A stretch of 64,000 nt of DNA from Rhizomicrobium electricum (GTDB taxonomy: Bacteria > Pseudomonadota > Alphaproteobacteria > Micropepsales > Micropepsaceae): contig NZ_JAASQS010000007.1 in the NCBI RefSeq assembly GCF_011762045.1, positions 186,001 through 250,000 of the forward strand, read 5' to 3'. Both the position numbers and the translations under genes were made by a program. Below the pieces are notes generated by a model that saw only the letters and a program-made list of their open reading frames with translations, was not told the DNA's origin and made no database searches. Every line of letters starts with the position of its first letter. Positions within the stretch are counted from its first letter, which is position 1. Shown one piece after another: positions 14,757 through 24,147 of this stretch.

Positions 14757-16149
14757 ACGATCCCGCCGCGAACGTGACGGCCTTGGCGAACTCGACATCC
14801 AGGCCGGCGCGCTGTGGGGCATCCATACCCAGCGGGCGCTCGCCAATTTTCCGGCGACCGGCCGGCGCGTGCCGCCTCTGCTGATCGGCTCGATCGCGGT
14901 CGTCAAGCATGCCGCGGCGGTGACCAATGCCGAACTCGGCTTTCTGGCGCCCGATCTCGCCAAGGCGATCGTCAGGGGCTGCGCCAAGATCTGCGAAGGT
15001 GGGCCGCAGATCGACCAGCATTTCCCGCTCGATGCCTTGCAGGGCGGGGCCGGCACCTCGACCAACATGAACGTCAACGAGGTGATCGCCAACTTGGCGC
15101 TGATCGAGCTCGGACTGAAGCCGGGCGACTATGCCCACGTCCATCCGCTGCATCACGTCAATCTGCACCAGTCGACCAACGACGTTTATCCGACGGCACT
15201 GCGCATTGCGGCGATCGCGGGCGTGCGCAATCTCGCCGATTCCTTCGCCAAGCTGCAGGGCGCCTTCCAGGCCAAGGAAACCGAGTTCCAAGCCATCGCC
15301 AAAATGGGCCGCACCGAGCTGCAGGCCGCGGTGCCGATGACCTTGGGCCAGGAATTTTCCGCGTTCGCCGAAGCCATCGCCCGCGACCGCTGGCGCACCT
15401 TCAAATGCGAGGAGCGTCTCAGGCTCTGCAATATCGGCGGCACCGCCATCGGTACCGGCCTGACGGCGCCGCGCGCCTTCATCTTCCGCATCATCGAAGT
15501 CTTGCGCGGACTGACCGGCATGGGTCTGTCGCGCAATGAGAACGTGATCGACGCCACCGCCAATGCCGACGCCTTCGTCGAGGTCTCCGGCATCCTGAAG
15601 GCGTCCGCCGCCAATCTCGCCAAGATCGCCGGCGATCTGCGGCTGCTGCATTTCCTCGGCGAAATCCGTCTGCCGCCGCTCCAGGCCGGCTCGTCGATCA
15701 TGCCGGGCAAGATCAATCCGGTGATGACCGAGGCGGTGATGCAGGTGGCGATGACCGCCCGCGCCAATGACGGCATCGTTACCGAGTGCGCCGCGCATGG
15801 CACGTTGCAGATCAACGAATTCATGCCGTTGATCGCCTATGCGCTGCTCGACACCATCGCCATGCTGGAGACAACCGCCCGCGCCTTGATGCGCCACATC
15901 GAAGGCATCACGGCCAACGCGACCCGCTGCGCCGAGTATATGGCGGACAGCCCGACGCTGCTCACGGCCTTCCTGCCGAAGATCGGCTATGAGCGCGCCG
16001 AACAGCTCTCCAAGGAATTCGCTGTCGCCCGCGAGCAGAACGCCGCGCTTACCTTGCGCGCCTTCCTGGTGCTGAAGCTCGGCGAGGCGATGGTGGCCGA
16101 GGTGCTGGCAGCGCCCAATCTGATCAAGCTGGGCCATACGGAATCCTGA
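14740..16149 (+). CDS. aspA: Aspartate ammonia-lyase-like protein in hydrogenase maturation operon
   Basis: Fumarase/aspartase superfamily enzyme of 469 residues that would release ammonia from aspartate to give fumarate. The superfamily signature GSSIMPGKINPV is present, as are the TSTNMNVNEV and HVNLHQSTNDVYPTA regions. Start is ATG 14740; a GTG at 14737 in the same frame is equally possible. It sits between hydE and hydF, with a 1-base gap to hydF. Aspartase-like genes have been noted in [FeFe] hydrogenase maturation clusters of other bacteria, and a role in supplying nitrogen for the bridging dithiolate amine is a reasonable hypothesis but not shown here. The substrate could be something other than aspartate. 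Confidence 0.85.
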   Translation: MNNPIERSRRERDGLGELDIQAGALWGIHTQRALANFPATGRRVPPLLIGSIAVVKHAAAVTNAELGFLAPDLAKAIVRGCAKICEGGPQIDQHFPLDALQGGAGTSTNMNVNEVIANLALIELGLKPGDYAHVHPLHHVNLHQSTNDVYPTALRIAAIAGVRNLADSFAKLQGAFQAKETEFQAIAKMGRTELQAAVPMTLGQEFSAFAEAIARDRWRTFKCEERLRLCNIGGTAIGTGLTAPRAFIFRIIEVLRGLTGMGLSRNENVIDATANADAFVEVSGILKASAANLAKIAGDLRLLHFLGEIRLPPLQAGSSIMPGKINPVMTEAVMQVAMTARANDGIVTECAAHGTLQINEFMPLIAYALLDTIAMLETTARALMRHIEGITANATRCAEYMADSPTLLTAFLPKIGYERAEQLSKEFAVAREQNAALTLRAFLVLKLGEAMVAEVLAAPNLIKLGHTES

Positions 16150-16150
16150 C

Positions 16151-17398
16151 ATGTCCGATCTTCCTTCCGCTCCTAAAGCATCACGCCTCCACATCGGCAT
16201 TGCCGGGCGGGTCAATGTCGGCAAGTCGTCGTTCCTCAACACGCTGGCGGGGCAGGACGTCGCCATCACCTCGGCGGTGCCCGGCACCACCACCGACGTG
16301 GTCGAAAAGACCATGGAACTCTTGCCGCTCGGGCCGGTGACGCTGATCGACACCGCCGGCATCGACGACGCGTCCGCGCTCGGCGCACAGCGCATCGAGA
16401 TGACAAAAAAGGCGCTGCGCCGCGCCGACATCCTTGCCATCGTGGTGACCGCCGACGCCTGGAGCGAATACGAGGACGGACTCATCAACGCCGCCCATGA
16501 TGCGCATGTGCCGGTGCTGATCGTCATCAACAAGACCGATCTGAAGGAACCGTCCGCCGATTTCCTGTCGCTGATCGACGTCAAGCGGCTCAGTTGGATT
16601 TCCGGATCCGCAATCGGCGGGGCCGGCGAACGCGAAACGTTCCGCGACGCCTTCAAGGATGCCGTGCGCGGTCTGCTGCCGAAACTCTTCACCGCGCCGC
16701 CGACGCTGCTCGGCGATCTGATGCCGGCCGGCGGCATGGCGGTAATGGTGGTGCCGATCGATCTCGGCGCTCCGGCCGGCCGCCTGATCGTGCCGCAAGT
16801 GCAATCGCTTCGCGATCTCCTCGACAACGACGCCAGCGCCCTGGTGGTCAAGGATCGCGAATACGCCGCCACGCTGCAGCGGCTGGCGACGCCGCCCGAT
16901 CTCGTGGTGTGCGACAGCCAGGTCGTGGCCCGCGTCGTCGCCGATACGCCGCCGAACGTTGCGCTCACCACATTCTCCATCCTGTTTGCCCGATTCAAAG
17001 GCGAACTCAACGCATTGGCGCGCGGCGCCGGCGTGCTCAATCGCCTCAAGCCGGGCGACCGCATCCTGATCGCCGAAGGCTGTTCCCATCATCCGCTCGA
17101 AGACGATATCGGCCGGGTGAAGATCCCGCGCTGGCTCAGGCAGTTCGCCGGTTGCGAACTCGATATCGCGTCCTGCGCCGGCCACGATCTTCCGGCCGAT
17201 CTCGGCGCCTACCGGCTGGTGATCCATTGCGGCGGCTGTGTCATGACCCGCCAGGAAATGCTGTCGCGCATGGGCGAGGCCGAGCGGCACGCAACGCCGA
17301 TGACCAATTACGGACTGGCGATCTCGGTTCTTCAGGGTGTTCTGGAGCGGGCGTTGTCGCCGTTCCCGGATGCGCTCGCTGCCTATCGCCAGGGTTAA
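16151..17398 (+). CDS. hydF: [FeFe] hydrogenase maturation GTPase HydF
   Basis: Scaffold GTPase that carries the 2Fe precursor and delivers it to apo-HydA. It is 415 residues. The N-terminal G domain shows G1 (GRVNVGKSS), G2 around PGTTTD, G3 (DTAGID) and G4 (NKTD). The C-terminal cluster-binding domain shows EGCSHH followed by HCGGC, the expected Cys-x-His...HCxxC pattern. It is the last gene of the hydrogenase operon. No convincing T-run terminator follows, only a short CGGTT-CAGT-AACCG hairpin at 17423-17436. Confidence 0.94.
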   Translation: MSDLPSAPKASRLHIGIAGRVNVGKSSFLNTLAGQDVAITSAVPGTTTDVVEKTMELLPLGPVTLIDTAGIDDASALGAQRIEMTKKALRRADILAIVVTADAWSEYEDGLINAAHDAHVPVLIVINKTDLKEPSADFLSLIDVKRLSWISGSAIGGAGERETFRDAFKDAVRGLLPKLFTAPPTLLGDLMPAGGMAVMVVPIDLGAPAGRLIVPQVQSLRDLLDNDASALVVKDREYAATLQRLATPPDLVVCDSQVVARVVADTPPNVALTTFSILFARFKGELNALARGAGVLNRLKPGDRILIAEGCSHHPLEDDIGRVKIPRWLRQFAGCELDIASCAGHDLPADLGAYRLVIHCGGCVMTRQEMLSRMGEAERHATPMTNYGLAISVLQGVLERALSPFPDALAAYRQG

Positions 17399-17479
17399 GG
17401 TGCGGTAAGTATTTTGGTAATTCGGTTCAGTAACCGGGTCAGTTAAGCTGGCGAGCCGGTCGGGAAGGCTATTTTTCGC

Positions 17480-17515
17480 CGGACTGTCGCGAAAATATTC
17501 CGGAGTGTCGCGAAA
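17480..17515. promoter_or_regulatory. Two 15-bp direct repeats upstream of the RND efflux operon
   Basis: CGGA(C/G)TGTCGCGAAA occurs at 17480-17494 and 17501-17515, one mismatch apart and 21 bp start to start, or two helical turns. This looks like a tandem site for an activator or response regulator. No regulator gene lies in the neighbourhood. Confidence 0.45.
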
Positions 17516-17528
17516 GCAGACGAAAATT

Positions 17529-17577
17529 GATTGCTCCCAACAGATTGATTGGCAATTGGCGGGAACAATCCTATGTA
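17529..17577 (+). promoter_or_regulatory. Candidate promoter and overlapping inverted repeat for the RND operon
   Basis: A -35-like TTGGCA (17549-17554) and a -10-like TATGTA (17572-17577) are spaced by 17 bases. A near-perfect inverted repeat GATTGCTCCC (17529-17538) / GGGAACAATC (17561-17570, one mismatch) brackets the -35, as a repressor operator would. Confidence 0.45.
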
Positions 17578-17685
17578 AGCGCCAATCCATGAGCCGGGTG
17601 GCGATTGCCGCCTAGTTTTTTTATGTCCTCCACCTTTCCGGCGTTGTCGTCGGAAACTTGCCGACGCCCCTGCACGAGACTGACG

Positions 17686-18894
17686 ATGAACCAGCAAAAC
17701 GACAATTCGAGATGGCAGCGGGCCAGCGTGGCGGCCCAGCGGGCGATGCCCGGCTCCGTCGGACGCTTCTTCACCAAGCGCATGATCATCATGTTGTCGA
17801 TCGTGCTCGGCCTTTTGGTGCTGGTGTTCGGCTACATCATCGGCATGCAGATGATCGTGGCGGGCTTCATGGCCAACATGAAGCAGGTCACGACCGTGGC
17901 GACGACCCACGCCCAGCCGACGGTGTGGCAGTCCCAACTGAAGGCGGTCGGCACGCTCCATGCGATCGAAGGCGCCGACCTGTCGTCCGAACTGGCGGGC
18001 ATCGTCACCAAAGTCAATTTCGAGCCCGGCCAGGACATCAAGAAAGGCATGGTGCTGGTTCAGCTGCGCGACGACTCCGACCGTGCCACGCTGGCGGCCA
18101 ATCGCGCCTCTGCCGATCAGGCGCTGCGCACCTACAAGCGGTACGTCGAACTGATCAAGACCCAGGCCATCAGCCAGACCAACTACGATCAGGCTTTGGC
18201 GTCGATGCTCTCGACCAAGGCCGCGGTGGAAGCCCAGGCGGCGACCGTCGACAAGAAGGCGATCCGCGCTCCGTTCGACGGCCGCGTCGGCATCCGCCAG
18301 GTCGATGTCGGCCAGTATGTCGGCGCCGGCACCACGGTGGTGACGCTGCAGCGGCTCGATCCGATCTATGTCGATTTCTCCATTGCCCAGCAGCAGATTC
18401 CCAGCGTGAAGGCGGGCGATCGCGTGGTCCTTACCAGCGACACCTTCCCCGGACGGACTTTCAGCGGCAAAATCACCGCGCTCGATCCCAAGGTCGACAC
18501 CGCGACCCGCACCGTGCGGGTGCGCGCCGAAGTCGCCAATCCCGAAAAGCTTCTTCTGCCCGGCATGTTCGCCTCGGTGATGATCGATACCGGCGCGCCG
18601 CAGAAGCCGCTGACCCTGCCGCAGACCGCCATCACCTACAACACCTACGGCAACATCGTGTTCGTGGTGCAGCACGGCAAAGACAAGGACGGCAAGGACC
18701 AGCTGATCGCCCAGCAACGTTTCGTCACCACCGGCGAAGCACGCGGCAACCAGGTCATCGTGCTCGGCGGCATCACGTCTCGGGACGAAGTGGTCTCCGC
18801 AGGCGCCAACAAGCTGAAGAACGGTACGGTGATTACGATCAACAACCAGATCACCCTGCCCAACGACGCCAATTCGCATCCGACGGAGCAATAG
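17686..18894 (+). CDS. RND efflux periplasmic adaptor (membrane fusion protein)
   Basis: HlyD/AcrA-family adaptor linking an inner-membrane RND pump to an outer-membrane channel. The start is ATG 17686 (MNQQNDNSRWQR); an upstream ATG at 17605 would add an unlikely 27-residue leader. The protein is 402 residues, with a single N-terminal membrane anchor (about 25-50), lipoyl-like halves around IEGADLSSELAGIV and APFDGRVGIRQVDVGQYV, a short coiled-coil between them, and a beta-barrel region. It is followed 10 bp later by the pump. No outer-membrane factor is in the window. Confidence 0.88.
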   Translation: MNQQNDNSRWQRASVAAQRAMPGSVGRFFTKRMIIMLSIVLGLLVLVFGYIIGMQMIVAGFMANMKQVTTVATTHAQPTVWQSQLKAVGTLHAIEGADLSSELAGIVTKVNFEPGQDIKKGMVLVQLRDDSDRATLAANRASADQALRTYKRYVELIKTQAISQTNYDQALASMLSTKAAVEAQAATVDKKAIRAPFDGRVGIRQVDVGQYVGAGTTVVTLQRLDPIYVDFSIAQQQIPSVKAGDRVVLTSDTFPGRTFSGKITALDPKVDTATRTVRVRAEVANPEKLLLPGMFASVMIDTGAPQKPLTLPQTAITYNTYGNIVFVVQHGKDKDGKDQLIAQQRFVTTGEARGNQVIVLGGITSRDEVVSAGANKLKNGTVITINNQITLPNDANSHPTEQ

Positions 18895-18904
18895 GCCCAA
18901 GGCC

Positions 18905-21900
18905 ATGAGCTTTACCGACATCTTCATTCGGCGGCCGGTTCTGGCCATCGTCGTGAGCCTCGTCATTCTGGTGCTGGGCCTCAAGGCCTTCACCTCGATG
19001 ACGGTGCGCCAGTACCCGTTGACGCAGAACGCGGTGGTCACCATCACCACCGCGTATCCCGGCGCCTCGCCGGAAACCATTGCCGGCTTCATCACCACGC
19101 CGATCGAGAAGGCCGTGGCCCAGGCCAGCGGCATCGACTACATGACCTCGTCGAGTTCGCTCGGCGTGTCGCAGATCTTCGCCAACCTGCGCCTCAACCA
19201 GGACACCTCCAAGTCGCTGGCCGAAATCATCACCCAGGTGAACTCGGTCCGTAACCAGATGCCGACGGAATCGCAGGCCTCGGTGATCAGCCTGTCGGTG
19301 GGCGAGACCTTCGGCTCGGTGATCATCGCCTTCACCTCGAAGGACCTTCCGGCCAACAAGATCAGCGATTACCTGATCCGCGTGGTGCAGCCGCAGATCC
19401 AGGCGGTGGAAGGCGTCCAGCAGGCCCAGATCATGGGCGAGAAGCGTTTCGCCGTCCGCGTCTGGCTGAAGCCCGAAAAGCTCGCCGCCTACGGACTGTC
19501 GGCGCGCGACGTCTCGTCGGTTCTGGTCGCCAACAACTACCTTTCCGCCCTCGGCCAGACCAAGGGCGAGATGGTGCAGCTCAACCTGCTCGCCTCCACC
19601 AATATGGAGTCGATCGACGAGTTCAAGCGGCTCATCATCCGCGAGAGCAAGGGCGGCTATGTGCGTCTGTCGGATGTCGCCGACGTCGAACTCGGGGCCG
19701 AGAACTATACGGCCCGCGTGCTCTACGACGGCGAATACGCCGTCATCGTCAGCGTTCAGGTGGCGCCGTCGGCCAACGTGCTCGATGTCGCCAACCGCGT
19801 CAAAGCGTTGTTGCCGCAGCTCCAGAAGCAGCTGCCCGAGGGTCTCTCGGCCAACATCGCCTACGACGCCTCCAAGTACATCAACAATTCGATCGAGGAA
19901 GTCGAATCCACCCTGGCGGAATCGATCCTGATCGTGGTGCTGGTGATCTTCGCCTTCCTGGGATCGCCGCGGGCCGTGTTCATTCCGGTCATCACCATTC
20001 CGTTGTCGCTGATCGGTACCGGCATCTTCATGCTGATGTTCGGCTTCACCATCAACATCCTGACCCTGCTGGCCCTGGTGCTGGCCATCGGCCTGGTGGT
20101 CGACGACGCCATTATCGTGGTCGAAAACGTCAGCCGCCACTTGGAGGAGGGCAAGACGCCCTTGGAGGCGGCGCTGCAAGGCGCCCGCGAACTCGCCAAT
20201 CCGATCATCGCCATGACGCTGGTGCTGGTCGCCGTGTTCGTGCCGATCGGGTTCATGGGCGGTCTCACCGGTGCGCTGTTTACCGAATTCGCCTTCACCC
20301 TGGTGGGTGCGGTGGTGATCTCGGCCATCAACGCCTTGACCCTTTCGCCGATGATGGCGAGCCGCATGCTGCGCTCGCATCACGACACCAAGGCGAACTG
20401 GGAACGCAAGGTCGTCTCCTATATCGACGAGAAATTCGACTGGCTCCACTCCCGCTACCAGCGGGTGCTGCATGCGACGTTGAACGAACTCGCCGTCGTG
20501 GTGGTGTTTGCGGCCATCATTCTCGGCTCCATCTACGGCCTGTTCGTCTACTCCAAGTCGGAATTGGCGCCCCAAGAGGACCAGGGCTTCATCATCGGCG
20601 TGTTCACGCCGTCGCCGACCGCGACCCTCGACCAGAACCTGTTGTGGCTGAACCAGGCCTACGGCATCGCCCGGACCTTCCCGGAAGTGGAGCACATCTT
20701 CCAGGTCGCTTCGCCGGGCCAGACCTTCGCCGGCATGGTGTTGAAGCCGTGGGCGGATCGCTCCAAGACCGCCACCCAACTGCAGCAGCCGCTGCAGCAG
20801 AAGTTCGCCGGAATCGCGGGCGTCAAGGGCGCCGCCTTCCAGCCGTCCTCGCTGCCGGGTCCGCGCGGCCTTGGCGTGCAGTTCGCGGTGCTCACCACCG
20901 AGCCGTTCGAGAAGCTGAACGTCGTGCAGCAGCAGATCATGGACGAAGCGCTGAAGTCGGGTCTGTTCATGTTCATGGACTCCGACCTCAAGTTCGACCA
21001 GCCGCAGGTCCGCATGAAGCTCGATCGCGACAAGATCGCGAGCTACGGCCTCACCATGAGCGACGTCGGCGGCGCCATGTCGTCGATGCTCGGCGGCGGC
21101 TATGTCAACTACTTCAGTCTGTCCGGCCGCGCCTATCAGGTGGTGCCGCAGGTCGAGCGCGACGCGCGCCAGAACTTCGGCCAGCTCAGCGACTTCTACA
21201 TCAAGAACGCGAGCGGAACCGCCATCCCGCTGTCGGCGGTCGCCACCTTCAAGACCGAAGTGGTGCCGGAATCCCTCAACCACTTCCAGCAGCAGAATGC
21301 GGCGACCATCAACGCCATTCCGCGGCCCGGCGTCACCTCGGGCGAGGCGCTGACCAAGCTGCAGCAAATCGCCACCAAAGTGATGCCGTCCGGCTATCGC
21401 CTCGACTACGGCGGCATGACGCGCCAGCAGGTGCAGGAGTCCTCGTCGCTGACGCAGACCTTCTTCTTCGCGCTCATCATCATCTTCCTGACGCTGGCGG
21501 CGCTGTTCGAGAGCTTCCGCGATCCTCTGACCATTCTCATCTCCGTGCCGATGTCGATCTTCGGCGCGCTTCTGTTCATCACCCTCGGGGTGGGCGGGGC
21601 GTCGCTCAACATCTACACCGAGGTGGGCCTCGTCACCCTGATCGGCCTGATCTCCAAGCACGGCATTCTGATCGTGCGGTTTGCCAACGATCTTCAGGCG
21701 CAAGGCCTTGCCAAGCGCCAGGCGATCGAAGAGGCCGCCGCGATCCGCTTGCGCCCGATCCTGATGACCACCGCCGCCATGGTCTTGGGCGTGGTGCCGC
21801 TGATCATGGCCTCGGGCGCCGGCGCCGCCGCGCGCTTCAACCTCGGCCTCGTGATCGCTTCCGGCTTGTCGATCGGCACGCTGTTCACGCTGTTCGTGGT

Positions 21901-21970
21901 GCCGTCGGTCTATCTGTTGATCGGTCAGGACCACAACAAGGCGCCGGTGGTGGACGAACCGCCGGGCTGA
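18905..21970 (+). CDS. RND multidrug efflux inner-membrane transporter
   Basis: AcrB/MexB-like proton-driven exporter of 1021 residues with the standard 12-helix, duplicated architecture. The start MSFTDIFIRRPVLAIV is the classic N terminus. The paired aspartates of the proton relay are in GLVVDDAIIVVEN in TM4. Large periplasmic loops follow TM1 and TM7. It pairs with the adaptor upstream. Substrates cannot be told from sequence; export of aromatic compounds from plant biomass is one possibility given the neighbourhood. Confidence 0.93.
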   Translation: MSFTDIFIRRPVLAIVVSLVILVLGLKAFTSMTVRQYPLTQNAVVTITTAYPGASPETIAGFITTPIEKAVAQASGIDYMTSSSSLGVSQIFANLRLNQDTSKSLAEIITQVNSVRNQMPTESQASVISLSVGETFGSVIIAFTSKDLPANKISDYLIRVVQPQIQAVEGVQQAQIMGEKRFAVRVWLKPEKLAAYGLSARDVSSVLVANNYLSALGQTKGEMVQLNLLASTNMESIDEFKRLIIRESKGGYVRLSDVADVELGAENYTARVLYDGEYAVIVSVQVAPSANVLDVANRVKALLPQLQKQLPEGLSANIAYDASKYINNSIEEVESTLAESILIVVLVIFAFLGSPRAVFIPVITIPLSLIGTGIFMLMFGFTINILTLLALVLAIGLVVDDAIIVVENVSRHLEEGKTPLEAALQGARELANPIIAMTLVLVAVFVPIGFMGGLTGALFTEFAFTLVGAVVISAINALTLSPMMASRMLRSHHDTKANWERKVVSYIDEKFDWLHSRYQRVLHATLNELAVVVVFAAIILGSIYGLFVYSKSELAPQEDQGFIIGVFTPSPTATLDQNLLWLNQAYGIARTFPEVEHIFQVASPGQTFAGMVLKPWADRSKTATQLQQPLQQKFAGIAGVKGAAFQPSSLPGPRGLGVQFAVLTTEPFEKLNVVQQQIMDEALKSGLFMFMDSDLKFDQPQVRMKLDRDKIASYGLTMSDVGGAMSSMLGGGYVNYFSLSGRAYQVVPQVERDARQNFGQLSDFYIKNASGTAIPLSAVATFKTEVVPESLNHFQQQNAATINAIPRPGVTSGEALTKLQQIATKVMPSGYRLDYGGMTRQQVQESSSLTQTFFFALIIIFLTLAALFESFRDPLTILISVPMSIFGALLFITLGVGGASLNIYTEVGLVTLIGLISKHGILIVRFANDLQAQGLAKRQAIEEAAAIRLRPILMTTAAMVLGVVPLIMASGAGAAARFNLGLVIASGLSIGTLFTLFVVPSVYLLIGQDHNKAPVVDEPPG

Positions 21971-21994
21971 GTTAGTCTCCCCGTTAGAAATGCG

Positions 21995-22023
21995 AAAGGC
22001 CGCCTTCATGGGCGGCCTTTTTC
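21995..22023 (+). terminator. Intrinsic terminator after the RND operon
   Basis: AAAGGCCGCC (21995-22004) pairs with GGCGGCCTTT (22011-22020) and is followed by more T residues, 24 bases after the stop. The stem is almost the same as that of the minus-strand terminator at 22561-22585. Confidence 0.85.
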
Positions 22024-22040
22024 GTATGATGTGAAGCCCT

Positions 22041-22060
22041 GGGCAGACGCGCATCTGCCC
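22041..22060. other. Perfect 7-bp hairpin between RND operon and small immunity gene
   Basis: GGGCAGA (22041-22047) / TCTGCCC (22054-22060) with a 6-base loop and no T-run. Function unknown; the remaining bases up to 22290 show no other clear signal. Confidence 0.4.
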
Positions 22061-22297
22061 CGGCGGGGGTTCGCTTACAAATATTCGGATATAGAAGAAA
22101 TGGGGAAACTACCCGCCTTCTTCAAGGGGAGTTTTTGGGGGTGCGGCACAAACGCATTCGCGCAGGCGGCACCACGACTTAGATCGTGAAAGTTCGGCGG
22201 ATGCCTGCGAACGCTTCGCGTTTGCTCCACTCTGCCACAATGACGCATGTGGAGCTTGAGGTAACACTACGTACGGAAAGAGGCGGGGGATTTGAAG

Positions 22298-22522
22298 ATG
22301 GGAAGCCTGAGCATCTGGCACTTGGCAATTGTCTCTGTGTTTTTGGTCGCTCTGCTTGGCGTCTATCTGCTTCCGACGTGGATTGCGTTCGGGCAAAAGC
22401 ACCATAGCCGCGGAGCTATCCTCGCTCTGAATCTGCTGTTGGGCTGGACGTTGTTAGGGTGGATTGGCGCGCTCGTTTGGTCGCTGACACCGCCGCGGAG
22501 ACCAGCAATTCATCCGAATTGA
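22298..22522 (+). CDS. Superinfection immunity-like small membrane protein
   Basis: A 74-residue protein with two hydrophobic segments (about 6-26 and 38-60) and the ILALNLLLGWTLLGWIGALVW block typical of the T4-type superinfection immunity family (Pfam Imm_superinfect). The start is ATG 22298 with a GGGGGA ribosome site 8 bases upstream; a TTG at 22292 is an alternative. In phage T4 the family blocks DNA entry by a second phage, but chromosomal copies are widespread and their role is mostly unknown. It stands alone between two terminators. Confidence 0.75.
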   Translation: MGSLSIWHLAIVSVFLVALLGVYLLPTWIAFGQKHHSRGAILALNLLLGWTLLGWIGALVWSLTPPRRPAIHPN

Positions 22523-22554
22523 GCGACCATTTCCACGTCGACTTCGGTTGCTCA

Positions 22555-22585
22555 AAGAAAAAGGCCGCCGAGGGGTGGCGGCCTT
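22555..22585 (-). terminator. Intrinsic terminator of manD
   Basis: On the minus strand AAGGCCGCC (22585-22577) and GGCGGCCTT (22569-22561) form a 9-bp stem with a 7-base loop, followed by TTTTTC. It lies 28 bases beyond the manD stop. Confidence 0.85.
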
Positions 22586-22612
22586 CGAGTTGGCAGGGAA
22601 AGGTACTAGTTC

Positions 22613-23827
22613 TTACCAATTAGTCATGGCGCCGCCTTGTTCGAGCCGGTTCACCGGCAGATAGGCGCGCTTGTAGGGATATTTGGCGGCTTCCTTTTCG
22701 TCGATGTCGACGCCGTGGCCGGGCGCTTCGCCGGGATGCATGAAGCCGTCTTCGAAGGTGTAGCCAATCTTGAAGATGCTCTCCATCAACTCGGAATGGG
22801 GCATGTGCTCCTGGATGCCGAAATTGTGGATCGCCATGTCGAAGTGCAGGGCGCATGCCATGGTGATCGGCGACAGGTCGGTGGCGCCGTGGAAGCCGGT
22901 CTTGACGTTGAACAAGTCGGCGAAGTGCGCGATCTGGCGCAAATGGGTGATGCCGCCGGTGTGCACGATGGTCGAGCGGATGTAGTCGATCAACTGCTCC
23001 TGGATCAGGGTCTTCATGTCCCACACCGAATTGAAGATCTCGCCGATGGCGAGCGGGGTGGTGGTGTGCCGGCGGATGATGCGGAAGTTTTCCTGATTGT
23101 CGTCGTCGACCGAGTCTTCCAGCCAGAACAGGCGATAAGGCTCGAGATCCTTGCCGAGGCGCGCCGCCTCGATCGGGGTCAAGCGATGATGGACGTCATG
23201 CAAGAGGTGAATGTCGTCGCCGAGCGCCTGGCGGCCCGCTTCGAACAGCTTGGGGCAGGAGCGCATGTATTTTTCGGTCGACCATAGATTCTCGGTCGGA
23301 ATGTCGGCATCGGCCGGTTCGTAGGCTTCCTTGCCTTTGGGCACGCCATAAGTCGATTTCAGTCCCGGCACGCCGGCTTGCAGGCGGATCGCCTTGTAGC
23401 CCATCTCCTTGTGCTTCAAGGCATCTTCGATGGTTTCTTCGACCGTCTTGCCGTTGGCGTGGCAATAGACCAGCACGTTGTCGCGGGCGGCGCCGCCGAG
23501 CAGCTGGTAGAGCGGCAAGCCCGCCACCTTGGCTTTGATGTCCCACAGCGCCATGTCGACGGCGGCGATGGCGCTCATCGTCACCGGCCCGCGCCGCCAA
23601 TAGGCGCCGCGATAGAAGAACTGCCAGATGTCCTCGATGCGATGGGCGTCACGGCCGATCAGGCAGGGGACGATGTGATCTTGCAGATAGCTCGCGACCG
23701 CCAGTTCGCGGCCGTTGAGGGTGGCGTCGCCGATGCCATAGACGCCCTCATTGGTCTCGATCTTGAGGGTAACGAAGTTGCGCCCTGGGCTCGAGACGAT
23801 GACGCGCGCGGATTCGATCTTCAGCAT
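22613..23827 (-). CDS. manD: D-mannonate dehydratase, enolase superfamily (ManD)
   Basis: Converts D-mannonate to 2-keto-3-deoxy-D-gluconate in hexuronate breakdown. It is 404 residues and recalls the Novosphingobium ManD throughout: [55 protein letters not shown] with the metal-binding Asp and catalytic His, and GHGVDIDE near the C terminus ending in TNW. Some ManD-type proteins are low-activity or gluconate-specific, so substrate is inferred from context: alpha-glucuronidases release (methyl)glucuronate, and a fructuronate-reductase-like gene lies at 47125. It is divergent from the symporter, with operator-like palindromes between. Confidence 0.88.
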   Translation of the reverse strand: MLKIESARVIVSSPGRNFVTLKIETNEGVYGIGDATLNGRELAVASYLQDHIVPCLIGRDAHRIEDIWQFFYRGAYWRRGPVTMSAIAAVDMALWDIKAKVAGLPLYQLLGGAARDNVLVYCHANGKTVEETIEDALKHKEMGYKAIRLQAGVPGLKSTYGVPKGKEAYEPADADIPTENLWSTEKYMRSCPKLFEAGRQALGDDIHLLHDVHHRLTPIEAARLGKDLEPYRLFWLEDSVDDDNQENFRIIRRHTTTPLAIGEIFNSVWDMKTLIQEQLIDYIRSTIVHTGGITHLRQIAHFADLFNVKTGFHGATDLSPITMACALHFDMAIHNFGIQEHMPHSELMESIFKIGYTFEDGFMHPGEAPGHGVDIDEKEAAKYPYKRAYLPVNRLEQGGAMTNW

Positions 23828-24147
23828 GGGGGCCCTCTTCCTTTAATGAGACCGTTTTGCATGCTGAGCCGAGCCTTGCGGACATGCGAGGGGGCCGCCT
23901 CAGCGGTACCGGTACCACTTTATGATACCGGTACCACAAAGCCGCGGTCGCCACAACTGGGTTCAAGCCTTAGCCTGCGGCTTGGTTGCCAGGGGCGGGG
24001 TCATGGCGCAGGGTTCAAGACGCTGATATGGTAGCGCAACCATTGCAGGGGGCTCGAGGCCAGCGGCCTCGATACGCCGGCAGCCGCGATGTCGCGTCGC
24101 ATCGAACACAGCCCGGCACCAAGCCGGCACCAGGGAGGAGAATAACA
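23828..24147. promoter_or_regulatory. Divergent manD / symporter control region with two operator palindromes
   Basis: Two 14-bp palindromes lie 5 bases apart: CGGTACCGGTACCA (23904-23917) and TGATACCGGTACCA (23923-23936), 19 bp centre to centre. The second is the exact reverse complement of the site at 30404-30417. The pattern suits a LacI- or GntR-type repressor responding to a hexuronate or xylo-oligosaccharide. No other gene is seen in this 320-bp gap. Confidence 0.7.

Noticed and set aside
18851-22054. 1067-codon minus-strand open frame opposite the RND pump
   Set aside because: Antisense shadow; His/Asp/Arg-rich and without motifs.
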